Part shown: piece after piece, positions 1-7,753 of the stretch
How positions within the stretch are numbered: the first letter of the stretch is position 1
How the letters are laid out: every line of letters begins with the position of its first letter
Assembly: GCA_937991555.1 (NCBI GenBank)
Contig: CALKHU010000066.1
Location: 1-16,428 of the forward strand
From: an uncultured Caulobacter sp.
GTDB lineage: Bacteria; Pseudomonadota; Alphaproteobacteria; Caulobacterales; Caulobacteraceae
Reading direction: 5' to 3'
Length of the DNA stretch: 16,428 nt
Program-made: the position numbers and the translations under genes
Notes under the pieces: generated by a model
The model's input: the letters and a program-made list of their open reading frames with translations, nothing else
What the model was told of the DNA's origin: nothing
The model's database searches: none

Positions 1-509
1 CGCTCCCTGGCGCGCTGGAACTCGGCGTAGTGGCCGGCGAGCTTCAGCCCGAAGGTGGTCGGTTCGGCGTGGATGCCGTGGCTGCGGCCGGTGCAGGGGG
101 TCAGTTTGTGCTCGAAGGCCCGGCGCTTCAGCGCGGCCAGCACCAGATCGACGTCCTCGAGCAGCAGGTCCGTCGCCCGGGCCATCTGCACCGAAAGGCA
201 GGTGTCCAGCACGTCGCTGCTGGTCATGCCCTGGTGCAGGAAGCGGGCCTCGGGCCCGACGACCTCGGCCACATGGGTCAGGAAGGCGATGACGTCGTGC
301 TTGGTGGTGCGCTCGATCTCGTCGATGCGGTCGCTGTCCCAGACCGCGTCGCGGCCGCCGTCCCAGATGGCCCTGGCGGCCAGCTTCGGGATGACGCCCA
401 GCTCGGCCATGGCGTCGGCGGCGTGGGCCTCGATCTCGAACCAGATCTTGTACTTGGTCTCGGGCGACCAGATGGCGACGGCTTCGGGGCGTGCGTAGCG
501 GGGGATCAT
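1..509 (-). CDS. purB: adenylosuccinate lyase, N-terminal part (cut by window edge)
   Basis: PurB cleaves SAICAR to AICAR plus fumarate and adenylosuccinate to AMP plus fumarate, in cytosolic purine synthesis. The 169 visible residues begin MIPRYARPE and carry family landmarks. TKHDVIAFL (residues 69-77) contains His71, GMTSSDVLDTC (94-104) is present, and GRSHGIHAEPTTFG (141-154) contains His144. The 73-residue spacing of His71 and His144 matches the catalytic His68/His141 pair known from Bacillus subtilis PurB. The ATG at 509-507 gives the exact family N-terminus. No Shine-Dalgarno sequence precedes it, and a promoter-like TTGACA/CACTAG pair ends 7 nt upstream, so the message may be leaderless. 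The gene lies downstream of two transporters on the same strand but seems to have its own promoter. The remainder, roughly 260-280 residues by family length, is outside the window. Confidence 0.97.
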   Translation of the reverse strand, partial: MIPRYARPEAVAIWSPETKYKIWFEIEAHAADAMAELGVIPKLAARAIWDGGRDAVWDSDRIDEIERTTKHDVIAFLTHVAEVVGPEARFLHQGMTSSDVLDTCLSVQMARATDLLLEDVDLVLAALKRRAFEHKLTPCTGRSHGIHAEPTTFGLKLAGHYAEFQRARE

Positions 510-539
510 GCGCGCGCTAGTGATGCCCGCGCATGATCC
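503..539. repeat. 12-bp inverted repeat across the purB promoter and start codon
   Basis: The arms GGATCATGCGCG and CGCGCATGATCC (539-528 and 514-503 on the minus strand) are perfect 12-bp reverse complements separated by 13 nt. One arm begins immediately after the TTGACA hexamer and the other contains the purB ATG. If transcription starts near the ATG the upstream arm is not transcribed, so the repeat would act as DNA, for example as an operator for a dimeric repressor. If a longer transcript reads through from the transporters, the same arms could fold and hide the start codon. Confidence 0.55.
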
Positions 540-545
540 TGTCAA
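510..545 (-). promoter_or_regulatory. candidate purB promoter, possibly leaderless
   Basis: On the minus strand TTGACA (545-540) is a perfect -35 hexamer. A 17-nt spacer separates it from CACTAG (522-517), a weak -10 element that shares CTA with the Caulobacter -10 consensus. Only CGCGCGC lies between this element and the purB ATG, so transcription would begin at or within a base or two of the start codon. This agrees with the missing ribosome site, and leaderless mRNAs are common in Caulobacter. The -10 match is poor, so this is a proposal only. Confidence 0.45.
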
Positions 546-560
546 CCGCTCCGGGGCGTT

Positions 561-1913
561 CTATCCCACCCAGTCCTTGCGCAGCGTGCGCCAGGCGAAC
601 AGGAAGTGCGCTCCCGCCCAGAGGTAGCCGAACAGGCCGATGAAGATCGCCCAGCGCAGGCCGAACTCCTGGCCGACGGCGCAGGCGGCCTTGTTGGCCT
701 CGGCCACCGTCCTGCCGCAGTCGGCCATCGTCAGGCCGGCGGCGGCCAGGTTGGTGTTGGCCAGGAAGTCGCTCAGCGCGCCGATAACCGGCGGGCCGAG
801 GCCGTAGCCGAGGATGTTGACGATGAACAGCAGCACGGCCGTCGAGGTGGCGCGGATGCGCGGCGAGGAGACGCCCTGCACCGAGGCGTACATGCAGCCG
901 AGGTAGAAGTAGTGGGTGATCGCGCCCACCACCATGAACGGGATGCCGATGTAGAGGCTCGGCGCCATGTAGCCGACCAGGTAGAGCGGCGTGCAGATGG
1001 CGAAGCCCAGCGCCGGCAGCCAGGCCAGGGCGTTCGGGTGGCGCTTGACGATGCGGTCCGAGAGCCAGCCCGCGAAGAAGGTGCCCACCGCCGCCGCGAC
1101 GCCGAGCACGGCGCCGGTCAGTTGCGAGGCCTGCAGGATGTTCAGGCCGTGAGTGCGCATCAGGAACGAGTTCAGGTACTGGCCGACGCCGTAGCCGACG
1201 AACGAGGCCATCGCCGACCCCAGGGCCACGTGCCAGAAGGTGGCCTTGCGGGACAGCTCGCCGAAGGCTTCCAGGAAGGACGGCGTCTTGAGCTCGACCC
1301 CGCCCGCGCGCGGCGGCTCCTTGACGGTGAAGAACACGAGCATGGCGAGTACCAGGCCCGGGATGCCGAGGATCAGGAACGCCTGCCGCCAGCCGAGATA
1401 CTGGGCGATGTAGCCGCCCCCGATCGCGGCCAGGGCCGAACCGATCGGCACGCCGAGGGCGTAGATCGAGATCGCGGTGGCGCGGCTGGTGGCCGGGAAA
1501 TAGTCGCTGATCACCGATTGGGCGGGCGGCGTGCAGCCGGCCTCGCCGACCGAGACGCCGATCCGGGCAGCGAGCAGCGTCACATAGGAGGTCGCCACGC
1601 CGCACAGGGCGGTCATCAGGCTCCAGAGCGCCAGGCAGATCGACAGGATGGTCATCCGGCTGCGCTTCTCGGCCATGCGCGCGATCGGGATGCCGAGGAA
1701 GGTGTAGAGGACGGCGAAGGCCGGGCCGCCGAGCAGGCCGAGCTGGAAGTCGGTCAGGCCGAACTCGGTCTTGATCGGCTCCTGGATGATCGAGATCACC
1801 ACCCGGTCGATGAAGTTGAAGGTGTAGACCACCAGCAGGGCGAACAGCACATATGCCCGGTAGGCCTTCGTCCCGTGTCCCGCATAGGGCGTCGCCGCCG
1901 TGGCGTCCGTCAT
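561..1913 (-). CDS. spinster-family MFS transporter (paralogue 1)
   Basis: This is a 450-residue inner-membrane carrier of the major facilitator superfamily, spinster-like branch. The first membrane segment carries the branch signature YTFNFIDRVV. The loop after segment 2 has the motif-A-like GIPIARMAEKRSR. Then comes ARIGVSVGEAGCTPPAQSVISDYFP, split around segment 4, typical of these proton-linked transporters of lipids or organic acids. About 12 hydrophobic segments are visible. The ATG at 1913 follows GGGAAGGA at a usable distance. The next upstream gene is a close paralogue with the same MTDAT start and the same ending pattern, so the pair arose by tandem duplication. The loop before the last segment holds two cysteines 12 residues apart, kept in both copies. 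The substrate cannot be read from sequence. Confidence 0.9.
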   Translation of the reverse strand: MTDATAATPYAGHGTKAYRAYVLFALLVVYTFNFIDRVVISIIQEPIKTEFGLTDFQLGLLGGPAFAVLYTFLGIPIARMAEKRSRMTILSICLALWSLMTALCGVATSYVTLLAARIGVSVGEAGCTPPAQSVISDYFPATSRATAISIYALGVPIGSALAAIGGGYIAQYLGWRQAFLILGIPGLVLAMLVFFTVKEPPRAGGVELKTPSFLEAFGELSRKATFWHVALGSAMASFVGYGVGQYLNSFLMRTHGLNILQASQLTGAVLGVAAAVGTFFAGWLSDRIVKRHPNALAWLPALGFAICTPLYLVGYMAPSLYIGIPFMVVGAITHYFYLGCMYASVQGVSSPRIRATSTAVLLFIVNILGYGLGPPVIGALSDFLANTNLAAAGLTMADCGRTVAEANKAACAVGQEFGLRWAIFIGLFGYLWAGAHFLFAWRTLRKDWVG

Positions 1914-1955
1914 CGAATCTGTTCCTTCCCCCAGGAGTAGCGACGCAGAGTAGGT

Positions 1956-1982
1956 CGCCGCCGGCGCAGGGCGCCAGCGGCG
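1956..1982 (-). other. strong hairpin between the two MFS genes
   Basis: These 27 nt form a 12-bp stem with one G-U pair closing a 3-nt loop (CCT on the minus strand). The hairpin begins 13 nt after the stop of the upstream transporter and lies 43 nt before the start of the next. No T-run follows in the direction of transcription, so it is not a classical intrinsic terminator. It could damp read-through or protect the 3' end of the upstream message, giving the two paralogues unequal expression. Confidence 0.6.
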
Positions 1983-1995
1983 TTTGGCCCCGAAT

Positions 1996-3459
<1,464 letters not shown>

Positions 3460-3474
3460 CTGTACACTCCCTGT

Positions 3475-3484
3475 CAAACGCTTG
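3475..3484. promoter_or_regulatory. possible regulator half-palindrome upstream of the MFS pair
   Basis: CAAACGCTTG is palindromic at 8 of 10 positions (CAAnCGnTTG). It lies 16 bp upstream of the MFS start, in the 104-bp divergent gap shared with the GST gene. On the minus strand TAGAAC follows the form of the Caulobacter -10 (TAnAWC) and overlaps this region's edge. TetR-type regulators often use CAAAC...GTTTG sites near transporter genes. No regulator gene is adjacent, so this remains weak. Confidence 0.25.
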
Positions 3485-3563
3485 TTCTATTTCTTGGCCG
3501 CACCTTACGTGCAGGTTAGGGGGAGGCGTCAACAGGCGGCGCGCCATACCAGGGAGTACGACG

Positions 3564-4184
3564 TTGGAAATCGTGGTCGGGACGAAGAAGTGGTCCACCT
3601 GGTCGCTGCGCCCCTGGCTGGTGATGAAGCGCACCGGCGTCGCGTTTACCGAGACGCTGGTCCCCCTCCGCGAGGTCGAAACCTCGACCGCCGAAATCCG
3701 CAGGCATTCGCCGTCCGGGCTCGTGCCGGTGCTGAAGGCCGACGGCCTGGTGATCTGGGATTCGCTGGCGATCAGCGAGTACCTGGCCGAGCGGTTCCCG
3801 GCGGCGAATCTGTGGCCGGCCGACCCGGCGGCCCGGGCCGTCGCCCGCGCCGTGACGGCCGAGATGCACAGCGGATTCGCCGACCTGCGCCGGGAGTGTC
3901 CGATGGACCTTGGGCTGATGACGACGATGCAGCCCTCCGAAGCGGTCAGCGCCAATGTGCGGCGCATCGTCGAGGTCTGGACCGGCTGCCTCGCGACCTC
4001 GGGCGGGCCCTTCCTGTTCGGCGACTGGTCGATCGCCGACGCCTTCTACACGCCGGTGGCCACGCGGTTCCGCAGCTATGGCCTGGACCTCGCCGCCCAC
4101 GGCGACACGGACGGCAGGGCGGCCGGCTATCGCGACCGCCTGCTGTCGACGCCGGAATTCCGCGAGTGGGAGGCAGCGGCTTAG
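3564..4184 (+). CDS. glutathione S-transferase family protein
   Basis: This is a 206-residue cytosolic GST. The thioredoxin-like N-terminal domain holds KKWSTWSLRPW (residues 8-18), where a serine activates glutathione in this proteobacterial group. It also has the cis-proline in LVPVL (53-57) and DSLAISEYL (67-75), whose Asp-Ser contacts the glutathione glutamyl group. The helical C-terminal domain has the folding motif WSIADAF (155-161). The start is TTG at 3564: AGGGAG sits 7 nt upstream, and this places the first strand EIVVGTKKW exactly at the N-terminus. Upstream in-frame ATGs would add a non-conserved tail running back through the intergenic region. The gene is divergent from the MFS pair and is followed by a repeat element. 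The specific substrate is unknown. Confidence 0.9.
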   Translation: MEIVVGTKKWSTWSLRPWLVMKRTGVAFTETLVPLREVETSTAEIRRHSPSGLVPVLKADGLVIWDSLAISEYLAERFPAANLWPADPAARAVARAVTAEMHSGFADLRRECPMDLGLMTTMQPSEAVSANVRRIVEVWTGCLATSGGPFLFGDWSIADAFYTPVATRFRSYGLDLAAHGDTDGRAAGYRDRLLSTPEFREWEAAA

Positions 4185-4204
4185 GAGACTCGCCGTCGTT
4201 GCCC

Positions 4205-4299
4205 CGTCATGGCCCGAAGCGGTCGGGCCACCCATGAACACCGTCGAAGCCCTGCGTCCTTCGACCCGCCGCTGCGCGGCTGCTCAGGAAGAGGTGGTC
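4205..4299. repeat. composite palindromic repeat, copy R1 (one A module plus one B arm)
   Basis: The element starts 21 bp after the GST stop codon. Module A is a 7-bp hairpin (TGGCCCG at 4210-4216 with CGGGCCA at 4224-4230) followed by CCCATGAACACCG. Arm B (4253-4299) begins TGCGTCCTTCGAC, contains the inner hairpin CCGC-TGC-GCGG, and continues TGCTCAGGA. Both parts match the copy at 7754-7956; arm B also matches the copy at 6705-6809. The second inverted arm present in those copies is missing here. The 3' part of the arm has diverged (AGGAAGAGGTGG in place of AGGATGACGTGG). Confidence 0.8.
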
Positions 4300-4331
4300 T
4301 GGAGACGGCCGATCCGCGTCGTGACAGATCT

Positions 4332-4373
4332 GGATCACGGACCGGCGCCATCCAATTGACTGGTCCGTGATCC
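4332..4373. repeat. 12-bp inverted repeat upstream of msrP (candidate operator or hairpin)
   Basis: GGATCACGGACC (4332-4343) and GGTCCGTGATCC (4362-4373) are perfect reverse complements with an 18-nt interval. With a 4-nt bulge the match extends outward (GACAG with CTGTC). TTGACT (4356-4361) lies in the interval and could be a -35. Seventeen bases further on is GCGTGATC (4379-4386), which matches 6 of 8 positions of the Caulobacter -10 consensus GCTAnAWC. No T-run follows, so termination of the GST message is unlikely. The simplest reading is an operator over the msrPQ promoter. Confidence 0.5.
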
Positions 4374-4436
4374 TGTCGGCGTGATCCACACGGCGGCGGG
4401 CGGCGTAGCCCCGCGCGGGGCCATCTGGAGACCGGC

Positions 4437-5369
4437 ATGCTGATCCGTCACGAGGGCGACCTGACCGAGAACGACGTCACGCCGAAGGACGTCTACCTGC
4501 GCCGTCGGGCGTTCATGGCCGGGATGGCCGGCGCGGGCCTGGCCATGGGCGGCGGCGCGGCCGCGGCGGACGCGGCGACAGGCCTGAAGGGCGTCGCCAG
4601 CCCGTACTCCACCAAGGAGCCGCCGAACACCCGCGAGGAGATCACCGGCTACAACAACTTCTACGAATTCGGCGTCGACAAGGACGACCCGGCCCGCAAC
4701 GCCGGCTCGCTGACGACCCGGCCCTGGACCATCCGGATCGACGGCCATTGCGACCGGCCCGGGACCTACGACCTCGCCGACTTCCTGCGCGGCAACAAGC
4801 TGCAGCAGCGGATCTACCGCCTGCGCTGCGTCGAGGGCTGGTCGATGGTCATCCCCTGGCTCGGCGTGCCGCTCGCCGACCTGCTCAAGCCCTACGGGCC
4901 GACCAGCCGGGCGAAGTATGTCGCCTTCGAGACCCTCTACCGCCCGGAAGAGATGCCCGGCCAGCGCCGGCCTGTGCTGGACTGGCCCTACCGCGAGGGC
5001 CTGCGCATCGACGAGGCGATGCATCCGCTCACCATCATGGCCGTCGGCCTGTACGGCGAGACCCTGCCCAACCAGAACGGCGCCCCGATGCGGCTGGTCG
5101 TGCCATGGAAGTACGGCTTCAAGAGCATCAAGAGCGTGGTCCGGATCAGCTTCGTCGAGAAGCAGCCGCGCACCGCCTGGAACGACTCGGCGCCGCAGGA
5201 GTACGGCTTCTATTCCAACGTGAACCCCGAGGTGGACCATCCGCGATGGTCCCAGGCGACGGAGCGGCGGATCGGCGAGTTCCGGCGGCGCAAGACCCTG
5301 ATGTTCAACGGCTACGGCGAGCAGGTGGCGGCGCTGTACCGAGGCATGGACCTGAAGACCTTCTACTGA
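4437..5369 (+). CDS. msrP: periplasmic methionine sulfoxide reductase, molybdoenzyme subunit
   Basis: MsrP (formerly YedY) reduces methionine sulfoxide in periplasmic proteins using a molybdenum-molybdopterin cofactor. The 310-residue product begins with a cytoplasmic tail and a twin-arginine signal: RRRAFMAG at 22-29, then a hydrophobic Ala/Gly stretch, with likely cleavage near residue 45. This fits export of a folded cofactor-loaded enzyme. The catalytic domain shows YRLRCVEGWSMVIPW (127-141), whose Cys131 is the expected molybdenum ligand. Downstream are PNQNGAPMRLVVPWKYGFKS (211-230) and the terminal MFNGYGEQVAALY. The ATG at 4437 has GGAG 6 nt upstream. The stop overlaps the msrQ start (TGATG), so the two are translationally coupled. 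A 14-bp palindrome, GCCCCGCGCGGGGC (4408-4421), abuts the ribosome site and may influence translation. Confidence 0.96.
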   Translation: MLIRHEGDLTENDVTPKDVYLRRRAFMAGMAGAGLAMGGGAAAADAATGLKGVASPYSTKEPPNTREEITGYNNFYEFGVDKDDPARNAGSLTTRPWTIRIDGHCDRPGTYDLADFLRGNKLQQRIYRLRCVEGWSMVIPWLGVPLADLLKPYGPTSRAKYVAFETLYRPEEMPGQRRPVLDWPYREGLRIDEAMHPLTIMAVGLYGETLPNQNGAPMRLVVPWKYGFKSIKSVVRISFVEKQPRTAWNDSAPQEYGFYSNVNPEVDHPRWSQATERRIGEFRRRKTLMFNGYGEQVAALYRGMDLKTFY

Positions 5370-5992
5370 TGGACCGGGTGTTGCGCGGCCGGACGGCCTA
5401 CATCGTCGTCTGGCTGGCCTGTTTCGCGCCGATCGCCTGGCTGGCGGGGCGGGCGTTCGCAGGCGAGCTGGGCGTCAATCCGATCGAGACCCTGATCCGT
5501 CAGCTCGGCGTCTGGGGCCTGCGGCTGCTGATCGTCGGCCTGGCCATCACTCCCGCGGCCCGGCTGCTGCGCATGCCGGTGCTGATCCGCTTCCGCCGGA
5601 CGATCGGGGTGTTCGCCTTCGCCTACATCCTGCTGCACCTGCTGAACTATGTCGTCACCGACCAGTGGTTCGACTGGGCGGCCATCGGAAAGGACATCCT
5701 CAAGCGGCCGTTCATCACCGTCGGCATGCTGGCCTTCGTCCTGCTGGTCCCGCTGGTTGCGACCTCCACCGACCGGGCGCTGCGCCGGCTCGGCCCCTTG
5801 CGCTGGCGGCGGCTGCACCGGCTGACCTATGTGATCGTCCCGCTGGGCGTGCTGCACTACTACATGCTGGTGAAGGCCGACCACCGGCCGCCGCTGGTCT
5901 ACGCGGCCATCGTCGCCGTGCTGCTCGGTTGGCGGCTGTGGGAGCGGGCGCGAAAGCGGCGGGCGGCTAGCGGAACAGCCCCAGCGCCTTAA
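5369..5992 (+). CDS. msrQ: haem-binding membrane subunit of the MsrPQ system
   Basis: MsrQ is a b-type haem protein of the inner membrane that passes electrons from the respiratory chain or a flavin reductase to MsrP. The 207-residue product has about six hydrophobic segments and the ferric-reductase-like fold. Candidate haem ligands are His90 (AYILLHLLNY), His150 (RRLHRLTYV) and His163 (VLHYYMLVK), in register with the histidines known in Escherichia coli MsrQ. The ATG shares one base with the msrP stop. The last 26 bp overlap the 3' end of radC on the opposite strand. The short tail RKRRAASGTAPAP is positively charged and presumably cytoplasmic. The length is normal for the family and no residue appears missing. 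Confidence 0.96.
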   Translation: MDRVLRGRTAYIVVWLACFAPIAWLAGRAFAGELGVNPIETLIRQLGVWGLRLLIVGLAITPAARLLRMPVLIRFRRTIGVFAFAYILLHLLNYVVTDQWFDWAAIGKDILKRPFITVGMLAFVLLVPLVATSTDRALRRLGPLRWRRLHRLTYVIVPLGVLHYYMLVKADHRPPLVYAAIVAVLLGWRLWERARKRRAASGTAPAP

Positions 5993-6647
5993 AGCTGGCC
6001 ACGCCCTCGCGGCCGACGACCAGATGGTCGTGAACGCTGATGTTCAGCGCCCGGCCGGCGTCGACGACCTGGCGCGTCACGTCGATATCCTGGCCGCTCG
6101 GCGTCGGATCGCCGCTGGGGTGGTTGTGGACCAGGATCACCGAGCTGGCCGACACCTCCAGCGCCCGGCGCATGACCTCGCGGGCATAGACCGGCGCGTG
6201 GTCGACCGTGCCGCGGTTCTGGATCTCATCGAGGATCAGCTGGTTCTTCCGGTCGAGGAACAGCACCCTGAACTGCTCGCGCGGCTCATTGGCCAGCGCG
6301 ACCTTCACATAGGCGAGGAGGGCGCTCCACGAGGTGATCACCGTGCGCTTGCTGAGCTTCTCGCGACCCACGCGGACGGTCGCCTCGCCGAGCAGCTTCA
6401 GGTCCAGCGCCGCCTGCTCGCCGACGCCGGCGACGCCGCGGAGGTCCTCCATCGGCGCCGTCAGGACCGCGCCCAGCGAACCGAAGCGCGCCAGCAGCGC
6501 CTTGGCCAGCGGCTTCACGTCGCCGCGCGGAAAGGTGCGGAACAGGAAGAGCTCCAGCAGCTCGTAGTCCGCCACCGCGTCCAGCGTCTTCAGGGCCCGG
6601 TCCCGCAGCCGTTCGCGATGGCCGAGCTGATGAGGATGGTGCGGCAT
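5967..6647 (-). CDS. radC: RadC family JAB/MPN-domain protein (UPF0758)
   Basis: This 226-residue protein matches the RadC family. A helix-hairpin-helix lies around residues 55-85 (LRGVAGVGEQAALDLK). The C-terminal JAMM metalloprotease-like domain has HNHPSGDPTPSGQD (174-187), giving the zinc set His174, His176 and Asp187 with Ser184. The family was once linked to DNA repair, but its real function is unsettled. The ATG at 6647 was chosen because it starts MPHHPHQLGHRERLRDR at normal family length. Two upstream in-frame ATGs (6677, 6719) would draw on sequence next to and inside the R2 repeat element. The only ribosome-site candidate is a weak GGGGCAG. The gene is convergent with msrQ. Confidence 0.94.
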   Translation of the reverse strand: MPHHPHQLGHRERLRDRALKTLDAVADYELLELFLFRTFPRGDVKPLAKALLARFGSLGAVLTAPMEDLRGVAGVGEQAALDLKLLGEATVRVGREKLSKRTVITSWSALLAYVKVALANEPREQFRVLFLDRKNQLILDEIQNRGTVDHAPVYAREVMRRALEVSASSVILVHNHPSGDPTPSGQDIDVTRQVVDAGRALNISVHDHLVVGREGVASFKALGLFR

Positions 6648-6704
6648 GACTGCCCCGCGTCGTCTCGCGGGCAGCATGATGTCGTGCGCGCGCTGGTTGC
6701 GCAA

Positions 6705-6809
6705 TGCGTCCTTCGACACGCCGCTTCGCGGCTGCTCAGGATGACGTGGTCAGACGGCAAACCTCTACGTCATGGTGAGCAGGCCCGAAGGGCCGTGTCG
6801 AACCACGCA
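6705..6809. repeat. composite palindromic repeat, copy R2 (arms B and B')
   Basis: Arm B (6705-6749) and inverted arm B' (6765-6809) are 45 nt each, with a 15-nt spacer. Aligned as reverse complements they agree at 36 of 45 positions. The differences are mostly paired: CC/GG becomes GG/CC, and the inner stem CCGC-TTC-GCGG becomes GCCC-TTC-GGGC. Each arm therefore keeps its own hairpin although the sequence changed. The element starts 8 bp past the map stop codon. No module A is evident. The arms match copies at 4205-4299 and 7754-7956. Confidence 0.88.
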
Positions 6810-6816
6810 GGGCCGA

Positions 6817-7644
6817 TCAGTTGCCGCGGATCGGCGGCTGGAACAGCCCGGCCGGCGAGGCGGTGAACAGCTCCACGCCGTCCTTGGTCACGCCGCAGCT
6901 GTGCTCGCACTGGGCCGACAGCGACTTGTCGCGGGTGACGGCCGTCCAGCCGTCGCTGAGCACCTTCACCTGCGGCTTGCCGAGGTTCACCATCGGCTCG
7001 ACGGTGAAGAACATGCCTTCCTTCAGCACCGGGCCCTCGCCGGGTCGGCCGAAGTGCAGGACGTTGGGGCTGTCGTGGAAAACGCGGCCCAGGCCGTGGC
7101 CGCAGAAGTCGCGCACGACGCTGCAGCGCTGGCTCTCGACGTACTTCTGGATGGCGTGGCCGATGTCGCCGAACGTGGCGCCCGGCTTGATGGCGGCGAG
7201 CCCCTGGGCGAGACCTTCGTAGGTCACCTCGACCAGACGGCGGGCGCGGGGCGAGACCTCGCCGACGCCGTACATGCGGCTGGTGTCGCCGTGCCAGCCG
7301 TCGACGATAACGGTCACGTCGATGTTGGCGATGTCGCCTTCGCGCAGCGGGCGGTCGGACGGAATGCCGTGGCAGACGACGTGGTTGGTCGAAATGCAGA
7401 CGGTGTGGTTGTAGCCCTTGTAGAACAGGCAGGCGGGCAGGCCGCCGTGGTCGAGCACGAACTCGCGGGCCAGCCGGTCGAGATGCTCGGTGGTCACGCC
7501 GGGCACGACATGCGGAATCAGCATGTCCAGGCATTCCGCGGCCAGCCTGCCGGCCCTGCGCATGCCCTCGAAGCCCTCGGGGCCGTGAATCCTGATCGCG
7601 CCGGTGCGGTATTCCGCGTCCGAAACGCTGTCCATGGTGCTCAT
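6817..7644 (-). CDS. map: methionine aminopeptidase, type I
   Basis: The enzyme removes the initiator methionine from nascent proteins in the cytosol. In the 275-residue product the metal site is complete: Asp109 (NIDVT), Asp120 (HGDTSRMYG), His183 (GHGLG), Glu216 (TVEPM) and Glu247 (AQCEHS), with the substrate-side His92 in CHGIP. Spacing matches E. coli MetAP (Asp97, Asp108, His171, Glu204, Glu235). The ATG at 7644 has GGGAAGGA upstream with 7 nt spacing. A second ATG three codons on is possible. One mild oddity is SAQCEHSC, where the residue before Glu247 is Cys rather than the usual aromatic. The gene is flanked on both sides by the repeat family (R2 after its stop, R3 upstream). Confidence 0.96.
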   Translation of the reverse strand: MSTMDSVSDAEYRTGAIRIHGPEGFEGMRRAGRLAAECLDMLIPHVVPGVTTEHLDRLAREFVLDHGGLPACLFYKGYNHTVCISTNHVVCHGIPSDRPLREGDIANIDVTVIVDGWHGDTSRMYGVGEVSPRARRLVEVTYEGLAQGLAAIKPGATFGDIGHAIQKYVESQRCSVVRDFCGHGLGRVFHDSPNVLHFGRPGEGPVLKEGMFFTVEPMVNLGKPQVKVLSDGWTAVTRDKSLSAQCEHSCGVTKDGVELFTASPAGLFQPPIRGN

Positions 7645-7753
7645 CTACGGGTCCTTCCCGCCGCGCCGGGGAGGGCGGGCGAAGCGTCTATGTCGTCCCT
7701 ATAGCACGGAAGTTCAACCGGCGGCGGGGGAGGCGAATACCCGATACTCCGTG

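Noticed and set aside
3500..3512. GCAC-N5-GTGC inverted pair in the MFS/GST gap
   Set aside because: The arms are only 4 bp and do not extend; not distinguishable from background in GC-rich DNA.
4296..4447. Short direct repeat TCTGGAGAC before and at the msrP ribosome site
   Set aside because: The two stretches share only about 10 contiguous bases and diverge with an insertion, so chance similarity is likely.
6648..6719. Upstream radC starts adding 10 or 24 residues
   Set aside because: The added residues come partly from the repeat element and its flank, and neither start has a ribosome site.
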